Shown here: positions 53,869 to 63,180 of the stretch, in pieces | Position numbering within the stretch: the stretch's first letter is position 1 | How the letters are laid out: every line of letters begins with the position of its first letter | DNA from: CAIMZW01 sp037135095 | GTDB taxonomy: Bacteria; Actinomycetota; Actinomycetes; Nanopelagicales; Nanopelagicaceae | Assembly (NCBI GenBank): GCA_037135095.1 | Contig: JBAXKZ010000004.1 | Location: 1 to 64,000 of the forward strand | Reading direction: 5' to 3' | DNA length: 64,000 bases | Position numbers and translations under genes: made by a program | The notes under the pieces: model-generated | What the model saw: only the letters and a program-made list of their open reading frames with translations | Database searches by the model: none | Told to the model about the DNA's origin: nothing

Positions 53869-55101
53869 TTTGAGGTGGGAGTGAAGGGCATATGCGCCCG
53901 GATCGGTTAATGAGGCAACTTGATCGATCACAACTCTCATCCGCGCGGCATCGGTTGTGGCCAACTCCCAATCATCCAAAAAGAATGACTCGAGAGTTTT
54001 GGGGGCGTTCTTTAAAACCGCGGCAACTAATTCGTGAATAAGAGTTTGCTGATCGGAATAACGCTTCTGCGAAGTTTCGGCATTAATTACATAGAAGCCA
54101 GAAATTGCTTTTAAAATCGCAACTTCGACTCGTTGCTCGCGGGGAATAATTAAGTCGGCACTATATCTGGTGAGGTCGCCGTCGCCGTAGCGCTCTCTGG
54201 TAGCACGTTCGGCAGCTAGGGCAAAGCGACCAATCAATTGACTAGCTAAATCCTTTAAGCCAGCAAGGTGGCGGTGGCTGCCGTCATATTCAGTTGGCCA
54301 GCATGAGAGCGCCTGCAACTTGATTAACGCTTGGCCAGCCTCATCGGAGGAAATGTCTGAAAGGTATGAATTCTTCGCCACTGAAAATATTTCTGACAGA
54401 TCGTTATTTAGATAATGTAGTTTTACTTGACCCGAAACAAGCGCATCCTCAAAATCATGAACCGAATAGGCAACATCATCCGACCAATCCATAATTTGAG
54501 CTTCGATCGCCGTCTTGCCCTCAGGCGCATCCAATCGCACCCAATTGAAGATATCTTGATCGTCATCGTAAACCCCAAATTTTTTGGAGTTAGTTGATCT
54601 TGGCCAGGGATATTTTGTGGCAGCGTCTAAGGAGGCGCGCGTTAAATTGAGTCCAACCGATCTGCCTTCTGGCGTTACGGTTTTTGCTTCAAGCCGAACC
54701 AGCAATCGAAAACTTTGCGCGTTTCCTTCAAAGCCGCCGCACTCTTGGGCAATCTGATTTAGGGCATCTTCGCCGTTGTGCCCAAAAGGTGGATGACCAA
54801 TGTCGTGCGCCAGGCAGGCTCCCTCCATCAAATCTGGATCAGCGCCAAGGGACTCCCCCAGCTCTCGCCCAACCTGTGCACATTCAAGCGAGTGCGAAAG
54901 TCGAGTCCGAGGGAAATCTGCAGCCCAAGGGACGGCGACTTGAGTTTTGGCGGCTAATCGGCGCAAGGCAAAGGAGTGAATGATTCGCGCCCGATCGCGG
55001 GCGAACTCAGTTCGACCTGGTCGCTTGGCTGGTTCAAACATAAAGCGTTCGCGATCGAACTCGGAATACCCAGAACGTTCATGCGCTGCGCGAAGGACCA
55101 T
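53866..55101 (-). CDS. dgt: Deoxyguanosinetriphosphate triphosphohydrolase-like protein
   Basis: 411-residue HD-domain hydrolase that breaks dNTPs into nucleosides and triphosphate. The HD metal site is visible as RTRLSHSLE and CLAHDIGHPPFGHNGE, with the fourth ligand in DWSDDVAYSVHDFED. It belongs to the dGTPase family, of which actinobacterial members are often less specific for dGTP. AGGA sits before the ATG. Upstream of dnaG. Confidence 0.92.
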   Translation of the reverse strand: MVLRAAHERSGYSEFDRERFMFEPAKRPGRTEFARDRARIIHSFALRRLAAKTQVAVPWAADFPRTRLSHSLECAQVGRELGESLGADPDLMEGACLAHDIGHPPFGHNGEDALNQIAQECGGFEGNAQSFRLLVRLEAKTVTPEGRSVGLNLTRASLDAATKYPWPRSTNSKKFGVYDDDQDIFNWVRLDAPEGKTAIEAQIMDWSDDVAYSVHDFEDALVSGQVKLHYLNNDLSEIFSVAKNSYLSDISSDEAGQALIKLQALSCWPTEYDGSHRHLAGLKDLASQLIGRFALAAERATRERYGDGDLTRYSADLIIPREQRVEVAILKAISGFYVINAETSQKRYSDQQTLIHELVAAVLKNAPKTLESFFLDDWELATTDAARMRVVIDQVASLTDPGAYALHSHLK

Positions 55102-55113
55102 AGTTTCCTAAGT

Positions 55114-55740
55114 CTAATTCTTTAAATGATCGGATAGGTGAATACCAATACGGTCAGCGGTCTTATAGGCCAGATAAGCCCCGGTTTCGCGAATTAAATA
55201 GCGAATTCCGGTTCCAGTAAGCAACCCCGAGGTTGATTTTGCCGGTGCGCAACTAGCGCTCACCCCTAGATCCTGCGCCATCGCCATTGCTCGGTAGCAA
55301 TGAAACGGATCGGTAACGATGATCGCGCTCTTCCATTTGTGAAGCTTCATGGTTGCAACATAGGCAACCGTGCTGCTCAAGGTATCTCTTCCAACCGGAA
55401 TCTCGATCAAGCGCGCTTTGGGAACATTCTTGGCCATCAAAGAGCGGTAACTGCTCATTGCCTCAGTTGTAGCATCGCCAGGAGCACCACCGCCCACGGA
55501 AATTATTCGAGAGGCAGCTCCACTTTCATAGACCTGATAAGCCTGATCGATTCGTGATTGCAATACCGGAGTTGGCTTCCCGTTAAATTGCGCTGCACCT
55601 AAAACGATTATCACATCGCTCTTCTTTGGAGTTGCGGAATTTCCGGTAGCCCAAATTTGAAAGGCTACGAATAGCGGGATTATCACTATCAGAAGTAAAA
55701 GTGCCGAGATCGCTCTTCGCACTATCTTAAAGATAAACAT
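55114..55740 (-). CDS. DUF218 (YdcF/SanA/ElyC-like) membrane protein
   Basis: 208 residues. One N-terminal membrane helix (about 10-30), then the DUF218 domain with SDVIIVLGAAQFNGKP near its start and IVTDPFHCYRA. SanA and ElyC relatives act in envelope integrity; none has a firm biochemical role. The start at 55740 (MFIFKIVRRAI) was chosen because the longer frame overlaps dus. Confidence 0.85.
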   Translation of the reverse strand: MFIFKIVRRAISALLLLIVIIPLFVAFQIWATGNSATPKKSDVIIVLGAAQFNGKPTPVLQSRIDQAYQVYESGAASRIISVGGGAPGDATTEAMSSYRSLMAKNVPKARLIEIPVGRDTLSSTVAYVATMKLHKWKSAIIVTDPFHCYRAMAMAQDLGVSASCAPAKSTSGLLTGTGIRYLIRETGAYLAYKTADRIGIHLSDHLKN

Positions 55741-55742
55741 AG

Positions 55743-56915
55743 TTAGCCACCGGAAACGGAATCGTCGATGGTGATCGTTGCAATCTCGTCGGGATCGTTC
55801 AACCAACCATCAGGAAGTGATACCGGACGACCGTGGCTCGTGCGACCTCGCGGGGCATCACCTATTGCCGCCGGATATTGCTGGTCTTCCAATTGGGAAA
55901 GCAAATAATCTAACTCGCTCATGCTTACGACCATGCCAAATCTGGAGCGAAGTTCACGCGGCACCGAAAATCCTTTTAAATACCAGGCCATATGTTTTCG
56001 CAGATCGCGCATCGCGCGGCCTTCACTCTCAAAGAAATCTACCAAAAGTTGACCGTGCCGAAAGATCAGTTCGCGAACTTGGAAGAGAGTTGGTTCGGAT
56101 CTAGTGCTGCTTCCTTCGAAGGCTTGGACTAAATCAGCGAACAACCATGGCCGGCCCAAACAGCCACGACCAACAACAACGCCGGCGCAACCAGTTTCAG
56201 CCATCATTCGCGCGCCATCCTCGCCACTCCAAATATCGCCATTGCCCAAGACTGGTACCCCGGTTGGCTTCAAATGTTCAACCAAATTTGCGATGGCAGA
56301 CCAATCGGCTTTGCCCTCGTACATTTGTGCTGCGGTTCGCGCGTGAAGGGCCACCCAAGCGACTCCTTGATTTGCGGCAGATTTTGCCGCTTCTAAATAG
56401 GTTAAGTGATCGGAATCAATTCCGATTCGCATTTTTACGGTAACCGGAACGCCATAGGGAGCTGCAGCTTTAACCGCAGAACCAACAATATTCTCAAATA
56501 GTTTTCGCTTGTATGGAAGCGCAGCGCCGCCACCACGTCTGGTCACTTTTGGAACTGGGCAACCAAAATTTAGATCTATATGGTCGGCCAGATTCTCTTT
56601 CATTAAGAGCGTTACTGCTAAACCCACTACTGTCGGGTCAACTGCATACAACTGGACCGAGCGCGGAGTTTCACCAACGCCTGGAGTAATCAGGCGCATC
56701 GTTTCTGGATGTCGCTCAATTAACGCTCTGGCGGTAACCATCTCGGAGACAAATAGCCCAGCACCTTGCTCTCGGCAGAGCGTGCGAAAGGCCGAATTAG
56801 TTATTCCAGCCATTGGCGCTAGCACCACAGGTGCGGAGAGAACCACTTCGTCATTTTCAAAGCCACCGTTTGAGATGGGAAGACGAAGTGGTTTAAAAGT
56901 AGGAGCTGTTAGCAC
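55743..56915 (-). CDS. dus: tRNA-dihydrouridine synthase
   Basis: 390 residues, FMN enzyme that reduces uridines in the tRNA D arm. FMN-binding start VLAPMAGITNSAFR and catalytic Cys in INFGCPVPKVTRRGGG. It is of the actinobacterial DusB-like type, with a C-terminal extension. GTG start at 56915, overlapping the end of glyS by seven bases. Confidence 0.94.
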   Translation of the reverse strand: MLTAPTFKPLRLPISNGGFENDEVVLSAPVVLAPMAGITNSAFRTLCREQGAGLFVSEMVTARALIERHPETMRLITPGVGETPRSVQLYAVDPTVVGLAVTLLMKENLADHIDLNFGCPVPKVTRRGGGAALPYKRKLFENIVGSAVKAAAPYGVPVTVKMRIGIDSDHLTYLEAAKSAANQGVAWVALHARTAAQMYEGKADWSAIANLVEHLKPTGVPVLGNGDIWSGEDGARMMAETGCAGVVVGRGCLGRPWLFADLVQAFEGSSTRSEPTLFQVRELIFRHGQLLVDFFESEGRAMRDLRKHMAWYLKGFSVPRELRSRFGMVVSMSELDYLLSQLEDQQYPAAIGDAPRGRTSHGRPVSLPDGWLNDPDEIATITIDDSVSGG

Positions 56916-58288
56916 CCCAACAACCGTGGTGCCAACCAGGCGGTTACCTGATCGATACTTATGCGCTCTTGCGCCATGGTGTCGCGATCGCGAATCGTCA
57001 CGGCATTATCTTCGAGAGTTTCGAAGTCAATGGTGATGCAATATGGCGTACCAATTTCATCTTGGCGACGGTAACGGCGACCGATTGCTCCGGCATCATC
57101 AAAATCGACGCTCCAATTTTGGCGCAGCGCAGCTGCAAGATCCCGAGCCTTTGGCGATAGATCGGCATTTCTTGAAAGTGGAAGAACGGCAACCTTTATC
57201 GGAGCCAAACGATAATCCAACTTCATAACTGCGCGCTTTTCCATTTCGCCCTTGGCATTTGGCGCCTCATCTTCGGTATAGGCATCCATCATGAATGTCA
57301 GCGCGGCTCGGTCAACGCCCGCAGCGGGTTCAATGACAAATGGCACCCAACGTTCATTCTTTTCTTGATCAAACCACGATAAATCTTTCCCGGAAGCGGC
57401 GCTATGAGCTTTGAGGTCAAAATCAGTACGACTGGCAATGCCTTCGAGCTCGCCCCATTCGATTCCGTTAAATTCGAATCGATATTCGATATCAACGGTT
57501 CGCTTCGAATAGTGCGAGAGCTTCTCTTTCGGGTGCTCAAAAAGTCGAAGTCGATCTGGGTTGATACCTAAATTTTTGTACCAGTCCAAGCGAGTATCGA
57601 TCCAGTATTGATGCCACTCTTCATCAGTTCCGGGCACAACGAAGAATTCCATCTCCATCTGTTCAAACTCTCTGGTACGAAAGATAAAGTTTCCAGGTGT
57701 AATTTCATTTCGAAACGATTTTCCGATTTGGCCAATTCCAAATGGTGGCTTTTTTCGCGAAGTGGTTGCTACATTTTCAAAGTTGATGAAAATTCCTTGC
57801 GCTGTCTCTGGTCGCAGATATGCCATGCCAGATTCATCTTCGACCGCACCCAAATAGGTCTTGAGCAGGCCATTGAATGGCTTAGGGGCGGTGAACTTTC
57901 CCTTATTGCCACAGTTAGGACAGTTGACTTCCTCCATAGAGGCTGGAGCTCGTCCATTCTTAGCTTCGAAAGCTTCTTGCAGATGATCGGCACGGTAGCG
58001 CTTGTGGCAAGCGGTGCACTCCGTTAATGGATCGGAAAAAGTTTCAACGTGACCCGAAGCTTCCCAAACTTCGCGAGACAAAATTACACACGAATCAATA
58101 CCAACAACATCTTCGCGGCCTTGAACCATGGCGCGCCACCACTGACGTTTAACGTTGTTCTTTAGCTCCACACCCAAGGGGCCGTAATCCCATGCCGCTC
58201 GGAGACCACCGTAAATTTCCGAGGAGGGGTAAACAAAACCTCGTCGCTTTGCAAGGCTAACAATTGTCTCTAAACGATCTGCGGCCAT
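56909..58288 (-). CDS. glyS: Glycyl-tRNA synthetase (dimeric class II)
   Basis: 459 residues, single-chain type (alpha2) as in actinobacteria. Class II motifs lie in the middle (FRNEITPGNFIFRTREFEQMEME around motif 2) with a zinc-like Cys set CTACHKR...CPNCGNKG. The C-terminal anticodon domain is complete (VAVLPLSRNADL). GGAAGCGAG upstream of the ATG gives a ribosome site. Confidence 0.96.
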   Translation of the reverse strand: MAADRLETIVSLAKRRGFVYPSSEIYGGLRAAWDYGPLGVELKNNVKRQWWRAMVQGREDVVGIDSCVILSREVWEASGHVETFSDPLTECTACHKRYRADHLQEAFEAKNGRAPASMEEVNCPNCGNKGKFTAPKPFNGLLKTYLGAVEDESGMAYLRPETAQGIFINFENVATTSRKKPPFGIGQIGKSFRNEITPGNFIFRTREFEQMEMEFFVVPGTDEEWHQYWIDTRLDWYKNLGINPDRLRLFEHPKEKLSHYSKRTVDIEYRFEFNGIEWGELEGIASRTDFDLKAHSAASGKDLSWFDQEKNERWVPFVIEPAAGVDRAALTFMMDAYTEDEAPNAKGEMEKRAVMKLDYRLAPIKVAVLPLSRNADLSPKARDLAAALRQNWSVDFDDAGAIGRRYRRQDEIGTPYCITIDFETLEDNAVTIRDRDTMAQERISIDQVTAWLAPRLLGC

Positions 58289-58348
58289 TTTGTTCTCGCT
58301 TCCGGCTGGCTGTCGGCTTAATCCTTGCTGGTCGCAAGAACGGCAATT

Positions 58349-58633
58349 TTACTCGCTTGTAGGGTTTATATATGCACCGGGCTCATCGATCGCCCGAGCC
58401 AATAGTGGAATTGAGACCATCTTTACTTGATTATTGCTAAGCGCGCGCCGATAAGAGCCCACATCTTTCCAAATCGAGACCAAAGTCCAGAGACCCAGAT
58501 CATCGGTGTTCTGACCGACTTCCCCCGATTTAAAGCCCTCACAATTAGCCAGGGCTTCCAGCGCGATCCCCGCAGCTGCTTGAAAAGAGGTGGCCTCGCT
58601 CTGTGGAATCTGAAATCGGGCAATTGCAAGCAT
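58349..58633 (-). CDS. ABM-domain protein (antibiotic biosynthesis monooxygenase-like)
   Basis: 94 residues, dimeric alpha/beta-barrel type with MLAIARFQIPQSEATSFQA at the start and LWTLVSIWKDVGSYRRALSN in the middle. The fold hosts monooxygenases and heme-degrading proteins, but the catalytic residues are not clear here. TAGCCT lies six bases before the ATG, and a TTGTCA -35 19 bases further lies within the Zur-type palindrome, so zinc control of this gene is possible. Confidence 0.75.
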   Translation of the reverse strand: MLAIARFQIPQSEATSFQAAAGIALEALANCEGFKSGEVGQNTDDLGLWTLVSIWKDVGSYRRALSNNQVKMVSIPLLARAIDEPGAYINPTSE

Positions 58634-58639
58634 GGGAGA

Positions 58640-58692
58640 AGGCTACCCAGCATAAGTTTGAAAATGACAACCATTTTCATTTCTGCTACCTT
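58640..58692. promoter_or_regulatory. Divergent promoters with a Zur-type palindrome over both -35 elements
   Basis: The palindrome TGAAAATG-ACAAC-CATTTTCA spans 58659-58679. Plus strand: -35 ATGACA (58664-58669), 17-base spacer, extended -10 TGC-TACCTT (58687-58692), then five bases to the ZIP ATG. Minus strand: -35 TTGTCA (58670-58665), 19-base spacer, -10 TAGCCT (58645-58640), then six bases to the ABM ATG. Both -35 elements lie inside the palindrome, so a bound repressor would shut off both genes. Confidence 0.8.
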
Positions 58693-58697
58693 GAGCC

Positions 58698-59432
58698 ATG
58701 ATCGCAATCGCCCTTGCCGCAGTAACTGTGCTGGCAACCACCCTAGGTGGCGCGCTCGCCCTCAAGTCGAAAGATCGCTTCCACCTCGTTTTGGGCCTGG
58801 CCGCCGGTTTAATGCTCGGACTTGTCTCCTTCGACTTAATCCCCGAAATTTTTCGCAATGCCACCCTCCACGTTGGAAAGCTCCCTGCCGTAACGCTGGC
58901 ATTTGTTGGTGGCTTCCTGACGCTGCACTTCTTCGAACAATTTGCTGGCTCGCACGAGCCGGTTGATTCCGATTACGACCATGACCACACCCACTACGGC
59001 AACATCGCCGGCGGCTTAGGTGCCTTAGCAATGGCTGGACATGTATTCCTGGACGGAATGGCTCTTGGTCTAGCCTTTCAAGTTAGTAACGCTTTTGGAA
59101 TCGCCGTCTTTATCGCACTCATAGTCCATGCCTTTAGCGATGGCCTTAATACCGTGGCTATGCTGATCAAGAGTGGAAAATGGAACTCCGCAGTAAAAGC
59201 GTTGCTCGTGATTGATGCGATCGCGCGAATTAGTGGCGCCGCCTTGGGAAGCAGAATTTCCATCAGCAACTCTTGGCTAGCGATTTATTTGGCAGTCTTC
59301 TCGGGATTCATTATCTACATCGCCACTTCTCATATTTTGCCCGAAGCCCATTCTCGCCATCCATCACGAATGACGATGGTGGCAACGCTTATTGGCGTGC
59401 TAACCATGTTCTTGGTGGTCAACACTCTATGA
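58698..59432 (+). CDS. ZIP-family metal transporter, probably zinc
   Basis: 244 residues, eight predicted membrane helices. His/Asp-rich loop DYDHDHTHYGN around residue 95, and metal-site helices with GHVFLDGMALG and HAFSDGLNTV. It should import zinc or a similar divalent ion. The neighbouring zur gene and the palindrome point to zinc. Its stop overlaps the zur start as ATGA. Confidence 0.88.
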   Translation: MIAIALAAVTVLATTLGGALALKSKDRFHLVLGLAAGLMLGLVSFDLIPEIFRNATLHVGKLPAVTLAFVGGFLTLHFFEQFAGSHEPVDSDYDHDHTHYGNIAGGLGALAMAGHVFLDGMALGLAFQVSNAFGIAVFIALIVHAFSDGLNTVAMLIKSGKWNSAVKALLVIDAIARISGAALGSRISISNSWLAIYLAVFSGFIIYIATSHILPEAHSRHPSRMTMVATLIGVLTMFLVVNTL

Positions 59433-59794
59433 GTAAATCTGAAACCAAAGTCCTCCATGCTCTTGAAAGAGTCGGTGGCTTTGCCAGCGCTCAAGAACTC
59501 CATTTAGTTCTAAAACGAAATCAAGAAGCAATCGGTTTGACTACCGTCTATCGAGCACTACAGAGTTTGGTAGCCGATAAGAGTGTTGATCTACTTCGAC
59601 GTGAAGATGGTGAAGCGATATATCGCCTCTGCGGCGACGCTCACCACCATCACCTAGTTTGCAAGAACTGTGGCAAGACCGTTGAGATTGAAGGCGGCGT
59701 AATCGAGAAGTGGGCGCAGAAGTCCGGCGAAGAGCATGGTTTTCGCGAGATCGGTCATACCGCCGAGATCTTTGGAATTTGCAGCGACTGCTAA
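59429..59794 (+). CDS. zur: Fur-family zinc uptake regulator
   Basis: 121 residues. Winged helix with TTVYRALQSL; Cys pairs CKNC and CSDC that hold structural zinc; His cluster DAHHHHLV near the metal site. The Fur/Zur subgroup is chosen from the context: coupled to a ZIP importer behind a Zur-type box, so it should repress its own operon when zinc is plentiful. It ends next to uppS on the other strand with no space between the stop codons. Confidence 0.88.
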   Translation: MSKSETKVLHALERVGGFASAQELHLVLKRNQEAIGLTTVYRALQSLVADKSVDLLRREDGEAIYRLCGDAHHHHLVCKNCGKTVEIEGGVIEKWAQKSGEEHGFREIGHTAEIFGICSDC

Positions 59795-60559
59795 TTAAGC
59801 CTTACCAAACCTGCGATCGCGTTCGGCATAAATCTCAATAGCCTTCCATAACGTCCGGCGGTCAACGTCTGGCCACAAAACATCCATAAATACCATTTCA
59901 GCATAAGCAGATTGCCACGGCAGAAAATTGCTAGTTCGCTGTTCACCCGATGAACGAAGAAACAAATCAACGTCGCGCATCTTTGGGCTATAAAGATGAG
60001 CTGCTAAAAGTTTTTCTGTAACTTGCTCTGGCTTGAGTTTTCGCTTGCTGATCTCAAGGGATATTGCCCGTACGGCATCCACAATTTCAGCTCGACCACC
60101 GTAATTAACGCACATATTCAGAGTTAACACTTTGTTGAATTTTGTCATTTCCTGCGCAATTTCTAGCTCTTTAATTACAGAACTCCAAAGTTTTTGGGCT
60201 CTGCCAACCCACTGGATTTTTACTCCCAATTCATTCATCTCATCCCGGCGGCGTCTAATGACATCGCGATTAAAGCCCATTAGGAACTTCACCTCTTCCG
60301 GGGAACGGCGCCAGTTCTCCGTGGAAAATGCGTAGGCGCTAATCTCCTTAACGCCGATCTCAATGGCGCCATGGACTACATCCAATAACGAAGCTTCCCC
60401 AGCTTCATGGCCAGCAGTTCTAGGTAAGCCGCGGGCTTTGGCCCAACGTCCATTGCCATCCATAACTATCGCAACATGCGCTGGAATTGCGGCGCTCGGC
60501 AATTTCGGCGGTTTCGCCCCAGATGGATGAGCGGTGGGGGCAACAACTTTTTTAGCCAC
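59795..60559 (-). CDS. uppS: Isoprenyl (cis-polyprenyl) diphosphate synthase
   Basis: 254 residues. Makes the polyprenyl diphosphate carrier lipid for cell-wall assembly. Signature HVAIVMDGNGRWAKARG, LNMCVNYGGRAEI and the C-terminal LRSSGEQRTSNFLPW. The GTG at 60559 follows the recO stop by one base and was chosen because the longer frame overlaps recO. The leuA-recO-uppS order is widely seen in actinobacteria. Confidence 0.95.
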   Translation of the reverse strand: MAKKVVAPTAHPSGAKPPKLPSAAIPAHVAIVMDGNGRWAKARGLPRTAGHEAGEASLLDVVHGAIEIGVKEISAYAFSTENWRRSPEEVKFLMGFNRDVIRRRRDEMNELGVKIQWVGRAQKLWSSVIKELEIAQEMTKFNKVLTLNMCVNYGGRAEIVDAVRAISLEISKRKLKPEQVTEKLLAAHLYSPKMRDVDLFLRSSGEQRTSNFLPWQSAYAEMVFMDVLWPDVDRRTLWKAIEIYAERDRRFGKA

Positions 60560-60560
60560 G

Positions 60561-61292
60561 CTAGATTCTCTCAACCAGAGGCAGACTTCGTAAACCTCGC
60601 TCAAGATGCCACTGCAAATAAGCGGCAATCAAACCGGAAGCTTCCCGGCGATTTCGAAGTTCGCTTTGGATCGCACCATCCCAATCCCCGGTTTGCAGAT
60701 CTGACATCAACTGAAGCGTTTCAACAAGTGGTGTAGCGGCCGCTGCCGGTTTGCAATCGGTGCAGACTGATCCGCCGCCAACGAGAGAAAAATATTTATG
60801 CGGTCCGGGTTTATCGCAGCGAGAGCAGTTGGTTAAAGAAGGTGCGTAACCGGCAACCGAAAGGGAGCGCAATAAATATGCATCTAGAATCAAAGAAGAA
60901 TCGTAAGTGTTGTGGGCTAAAGCCTTTAAGGCACCCACTACTAACAAATACTGTTGTAACGCTGGTTCATGTTCTTGAGCTGTGAATCTCTCGGCCGCTT
61001 CCAGAATTGCAGATGCGATCGTCCAATTTTGATAGTCATTTGAAAGTGAGTCACCAAAATTTTCGATACTTTCGGCTTGGGTCACGATGTCGAAGGTCTT
61101 GCCCGTGTAGAGCTGCAGGTCGACATAGCTAGTTGGTTCTAGTCGCGCTCCGAATCTAGATTTAGTTCGGCGAACTCCTTTTGCGACGGCTCGCAGTCGA
61201 CCATGATCCTTCGTGAAGAGCGTGATGATGCGATCGGCCTCGCCCAATTTCTGGGTGCGTAGGACGATCGCTTGATCACGATAAAGCGCCAT
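60561..61292 (-). CDS. recO: DNA repair protein RecO
   Basis: 243 residues; helps RecR load RecA on gaps. N-terminal OB fold (MALYRDQAIVLRTQKLGEAD) and a zinc finger CSRC...CTDC in the C-terminal half. TACCGT lies seven bases before the ATG, suggesting its own leaderless promoter. Confidence 0.96.
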   Translation of the reverse strand: MALYRDQAIVLRTQKLGEADRIITLFTKDHGRLRAVAKGVRRTKSRFGARLEPTSYVDLQLYTGKTFDIVTQAESIENFGDSLSNDYQNWTIASAILEAAERFTAQEHEPALQQYLLVVGALKALAHNTYDSSLILDAYLLRSLSVAGYAPSLTNCSRCDKPGPHKYFSLVGGGSVCTDCKPAAAATPLVETLQLMSDLQTGDWDGAIQSELRNRREASGLIAAYLQWHLERGLRSLPLVERI

Positions 61293-61299
61293 GGTTTAA

Positions 61300-61305
61300 A
61301 CGGTA
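61300..61305 (-). promoter_or_regulatory. -10 element (TACCGT) of a probable leaderless promoter for recO
   Basis: TACCGT, seven bases (TTAAACC), ATG at 61292. It lies in the 54-base gap after leuA. Confidence 0.45.
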
Positions 61306-61346
61306 ACGGGCTAGATCGAGATTCGCTGGATATTGAAGGCTAGAAA

Positions 61347-63086
61347 TCAACGAATCTGAATTTGCTGACGCAGACCGCGATTTACCGCCGAAATAACGGC
61401 TTTTAGCGAAGCCGTCGTGGTGCTTGGGTCGATCCCCACGCCCCAATAAACTCGATCTCCGACTTCGCACTCAAGATAGGCCGCCGCTTTTGCATCGCCA
61501 CCAGCGCTGAGAGCATGCTCGTAGTAATCCAGAACACGAACCCGCATCGGTTCCAAATGAGAATTAAGAATGTCAATAAATGCTGCGATTGGACCATTGC
61601 CAGAACCATTCAATGAATGGGGTTCGCCATCATCAGCCAATTCAACGCTTAGTTGAACATCCTCATCCAAATGCGAAGTTTGGGATAGCCCATTTAACCT
61701 AAAGCGTCCCCAGTTGTTGCGTTTGGCCGGCAGGTATTCATCTTCAAAGATCTGCCACAACGCGTCAGCAGAGACTTCGCCGCCTTCTTCGTCGGTCTTG
61801 GATTGAACGACCTGACTAAATTCAATTTGAAGTCGACGAGGCAGATCCAAATGATGTTCATTCTTCATCAAATATGCGACGCCGCCTTTACCTGACTGGC
61901 TATTTACGCGAATCACCGCTTCGTAAGAGCGACCAATATCTTTAGGGTCTATTGGCAGGTAAGGAACTGCCCACGCCTGACGATCAATCGTTACGCCCGC
62001 TGCTTTCGCATCTTTCTCAAGATGCTCAAGGCCTTTCTTGATAGCATCTTGATGCGAGCCAGAAAAAGCGGTGAAGACTAAATCGCCGCCGTATGGGTGG
62101 CGCTCTGGCACTCGAAGTTGGTTGGCGTATTCAACGGTGCGTCGAACCTCATCGATATTCGAAAAATCAATATGTGGATCAACGCCTTGGCTAAATAGGT
62201 TAAGTCCTAATGTAACTAGACAAACATTTCCCGTGCGTTCACCATTTCCAAAGAGCGTGCCTTCGATTCGATCTGCGCCAGCCATGTAACCAAGCTCGGC
62301 GGCCGCAACACCGGTGCCACGATCGTTATGGGGATGGAGACTAAGAACTAATGAATCGCGATAAGCCAAATTTCGATGCATCCATTCAATTGAATCGGCA
62401 TACACATTTGGGGTTGCCATTTCAACAGTTGCAGGAAGATTTACGATGCTCTTCCAAGATGGCGTTGGCTTCCAGACGGCATTAACTGCATCGCATACTT
62501 CAACTGCGAATTCTAATTCGGTGCCGGTGTAAGACTCAGGTGAATACTCGAAAGAGACCAAAGTCCCCGGCACCGTATCCGTAAGTCGCAAACAAAGTTC
62601 AGCGCCATCGGTGGCGATTTTCTTAATTCCAGCCTTATCTAGTCCAAAGACAACGCGGCGTTGCAAAGTTGAGGTCGAGTTATAAAGGTGAACAACGGCA
62701 TGTTTGGCACCTTTGATCGCCTCGTAAGTGCGACGAATTAAAGGTTCGCGAGCCTGGGTCAGAACCTGGATAACAACATCATCTGGAATCAAACCATCTT
62801 CAATAATCTTGCGAACGAAATCGAAATCGGTCTGACTAGCAGATGGAAAACCGACTTCAATCTCTTTGTAACCCATGCCTACTAATAGCTTAAACATCGC
62901 CATCTTGCGACTGGCATCCATTGGATCAATCAGCGCTTGATTACCGTCACGAAGGTCGACCGAACACCACTGCGGCGCTTTGGTAATTTGCTTTGTGGGC
63001 CAGGTTCGATCGGTTAAATCCACAGGGATAAATGGGGCATAACGATGGATCGGCATTGAACTCGGGATTTGCTTTGGAAAATTCAT
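61347..63086 (-). CDS. leuA: 2-isopropylmalate synthase
   Basis: First committed step of leucine synthesis: acetyl-CoA plus 2-oxoisovalerate. 579 residues, LeuA type 2, the form usual in actinobacteria, with catalytic barrel (LRDGNQALIDPM, metal site SLHPHNDRGTG) and a C-terminal regulatory domain that binds leucine. GAAGGAG five bases before the ATG. A leader with a Leu-rich peptide precedes it. Confidence 0.96.
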   Translation of the reverse strand: MNFPKQIPSSMPIHRYAPFIPVDLTDRTWPTKQITKAPQWCSVDLRDGNQALIDPMDASRKMAMFKLLVGMGYKEIEVGFPSASQTDFDFVRKIIEDGLIPDDVVIQVLTQAREPLIRRTYEAIKGAKHAVVHLYNSTSTLQRRVVFGLDKAGIKKIATDGAELCLRLTDTVPGTLVSFEYSPESYTGTELEFAVEVCDAVNAVWKPTPSWKSIVNLPATVEMATPNVYADSIEWMHRNLAYRDSLVLSLHPHNDRGTGVAAAELGYMAGADRIEGTLFGNGERTGNVCLVTLGLNLFSQGVDPHIDFSNIDEVRRTVEYANQLRVPERHPYGGDLVFTAFSGSHQDAIKKGLEHLEKDAKAAGVTIDRQAWAVPYLPIDPKDIGRSYEAVIRVNSQSGKGGVAYLMKNEHHLDLPRRLQIEFSQVVQSKTDEEGGEVSADALWQIFEDEYLPAKRNNWGRFRLNGLSQTSHLDEDVQLSVELADDGEPHSLNGSGNGPIAAFIDILNSHLEPMRVRVLDYYEHALSAGGDAKAAAYLECEVGDRVYWGVGIDPSTTTASLKAVISAVNRGLRQQIQIR

Positions 63087-63180
63087 TTTTACTCCTTCAG
63101 TACTGTGCGGGGCTGGTTTGGGTTACCGGCATGACCAAACTCCGCGGGCGAGGTGACCGATTATTTGGCCCCGCCGCGGC
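63087..63180 (-). promoter_or_regulatory. leuA leader RNA with competing structures
   Basis: Between the leader peptide's last codons and leuA, CCGCGGCGGGG (63179-63169) can pair with CTCGCCCGCGG (63152-63142), while GCGGGGC within it (63174-63168) can instead pair with GCCCCGC (63113-63107) just before the ribosome site. GTTTGG (63140-63135) pairs with CCAAAC (63121-63116). The leuA Shine-Dalgarno GAAGGAG (63098-63092) is exactly complementary to CTCCTTC in the leader's Leu codons (63190-63184). No terminator with a T run is visible, so control of translation is more likely than of termination. Confidence 0.55.

Noticed and set aside
63087..63160. T-box riboswitch before leuA
   Set aside because: No T-box sequence (TGGNACCGCG-like) and no terminator with a T run; the short ORF with Leu codons explains the leader better.
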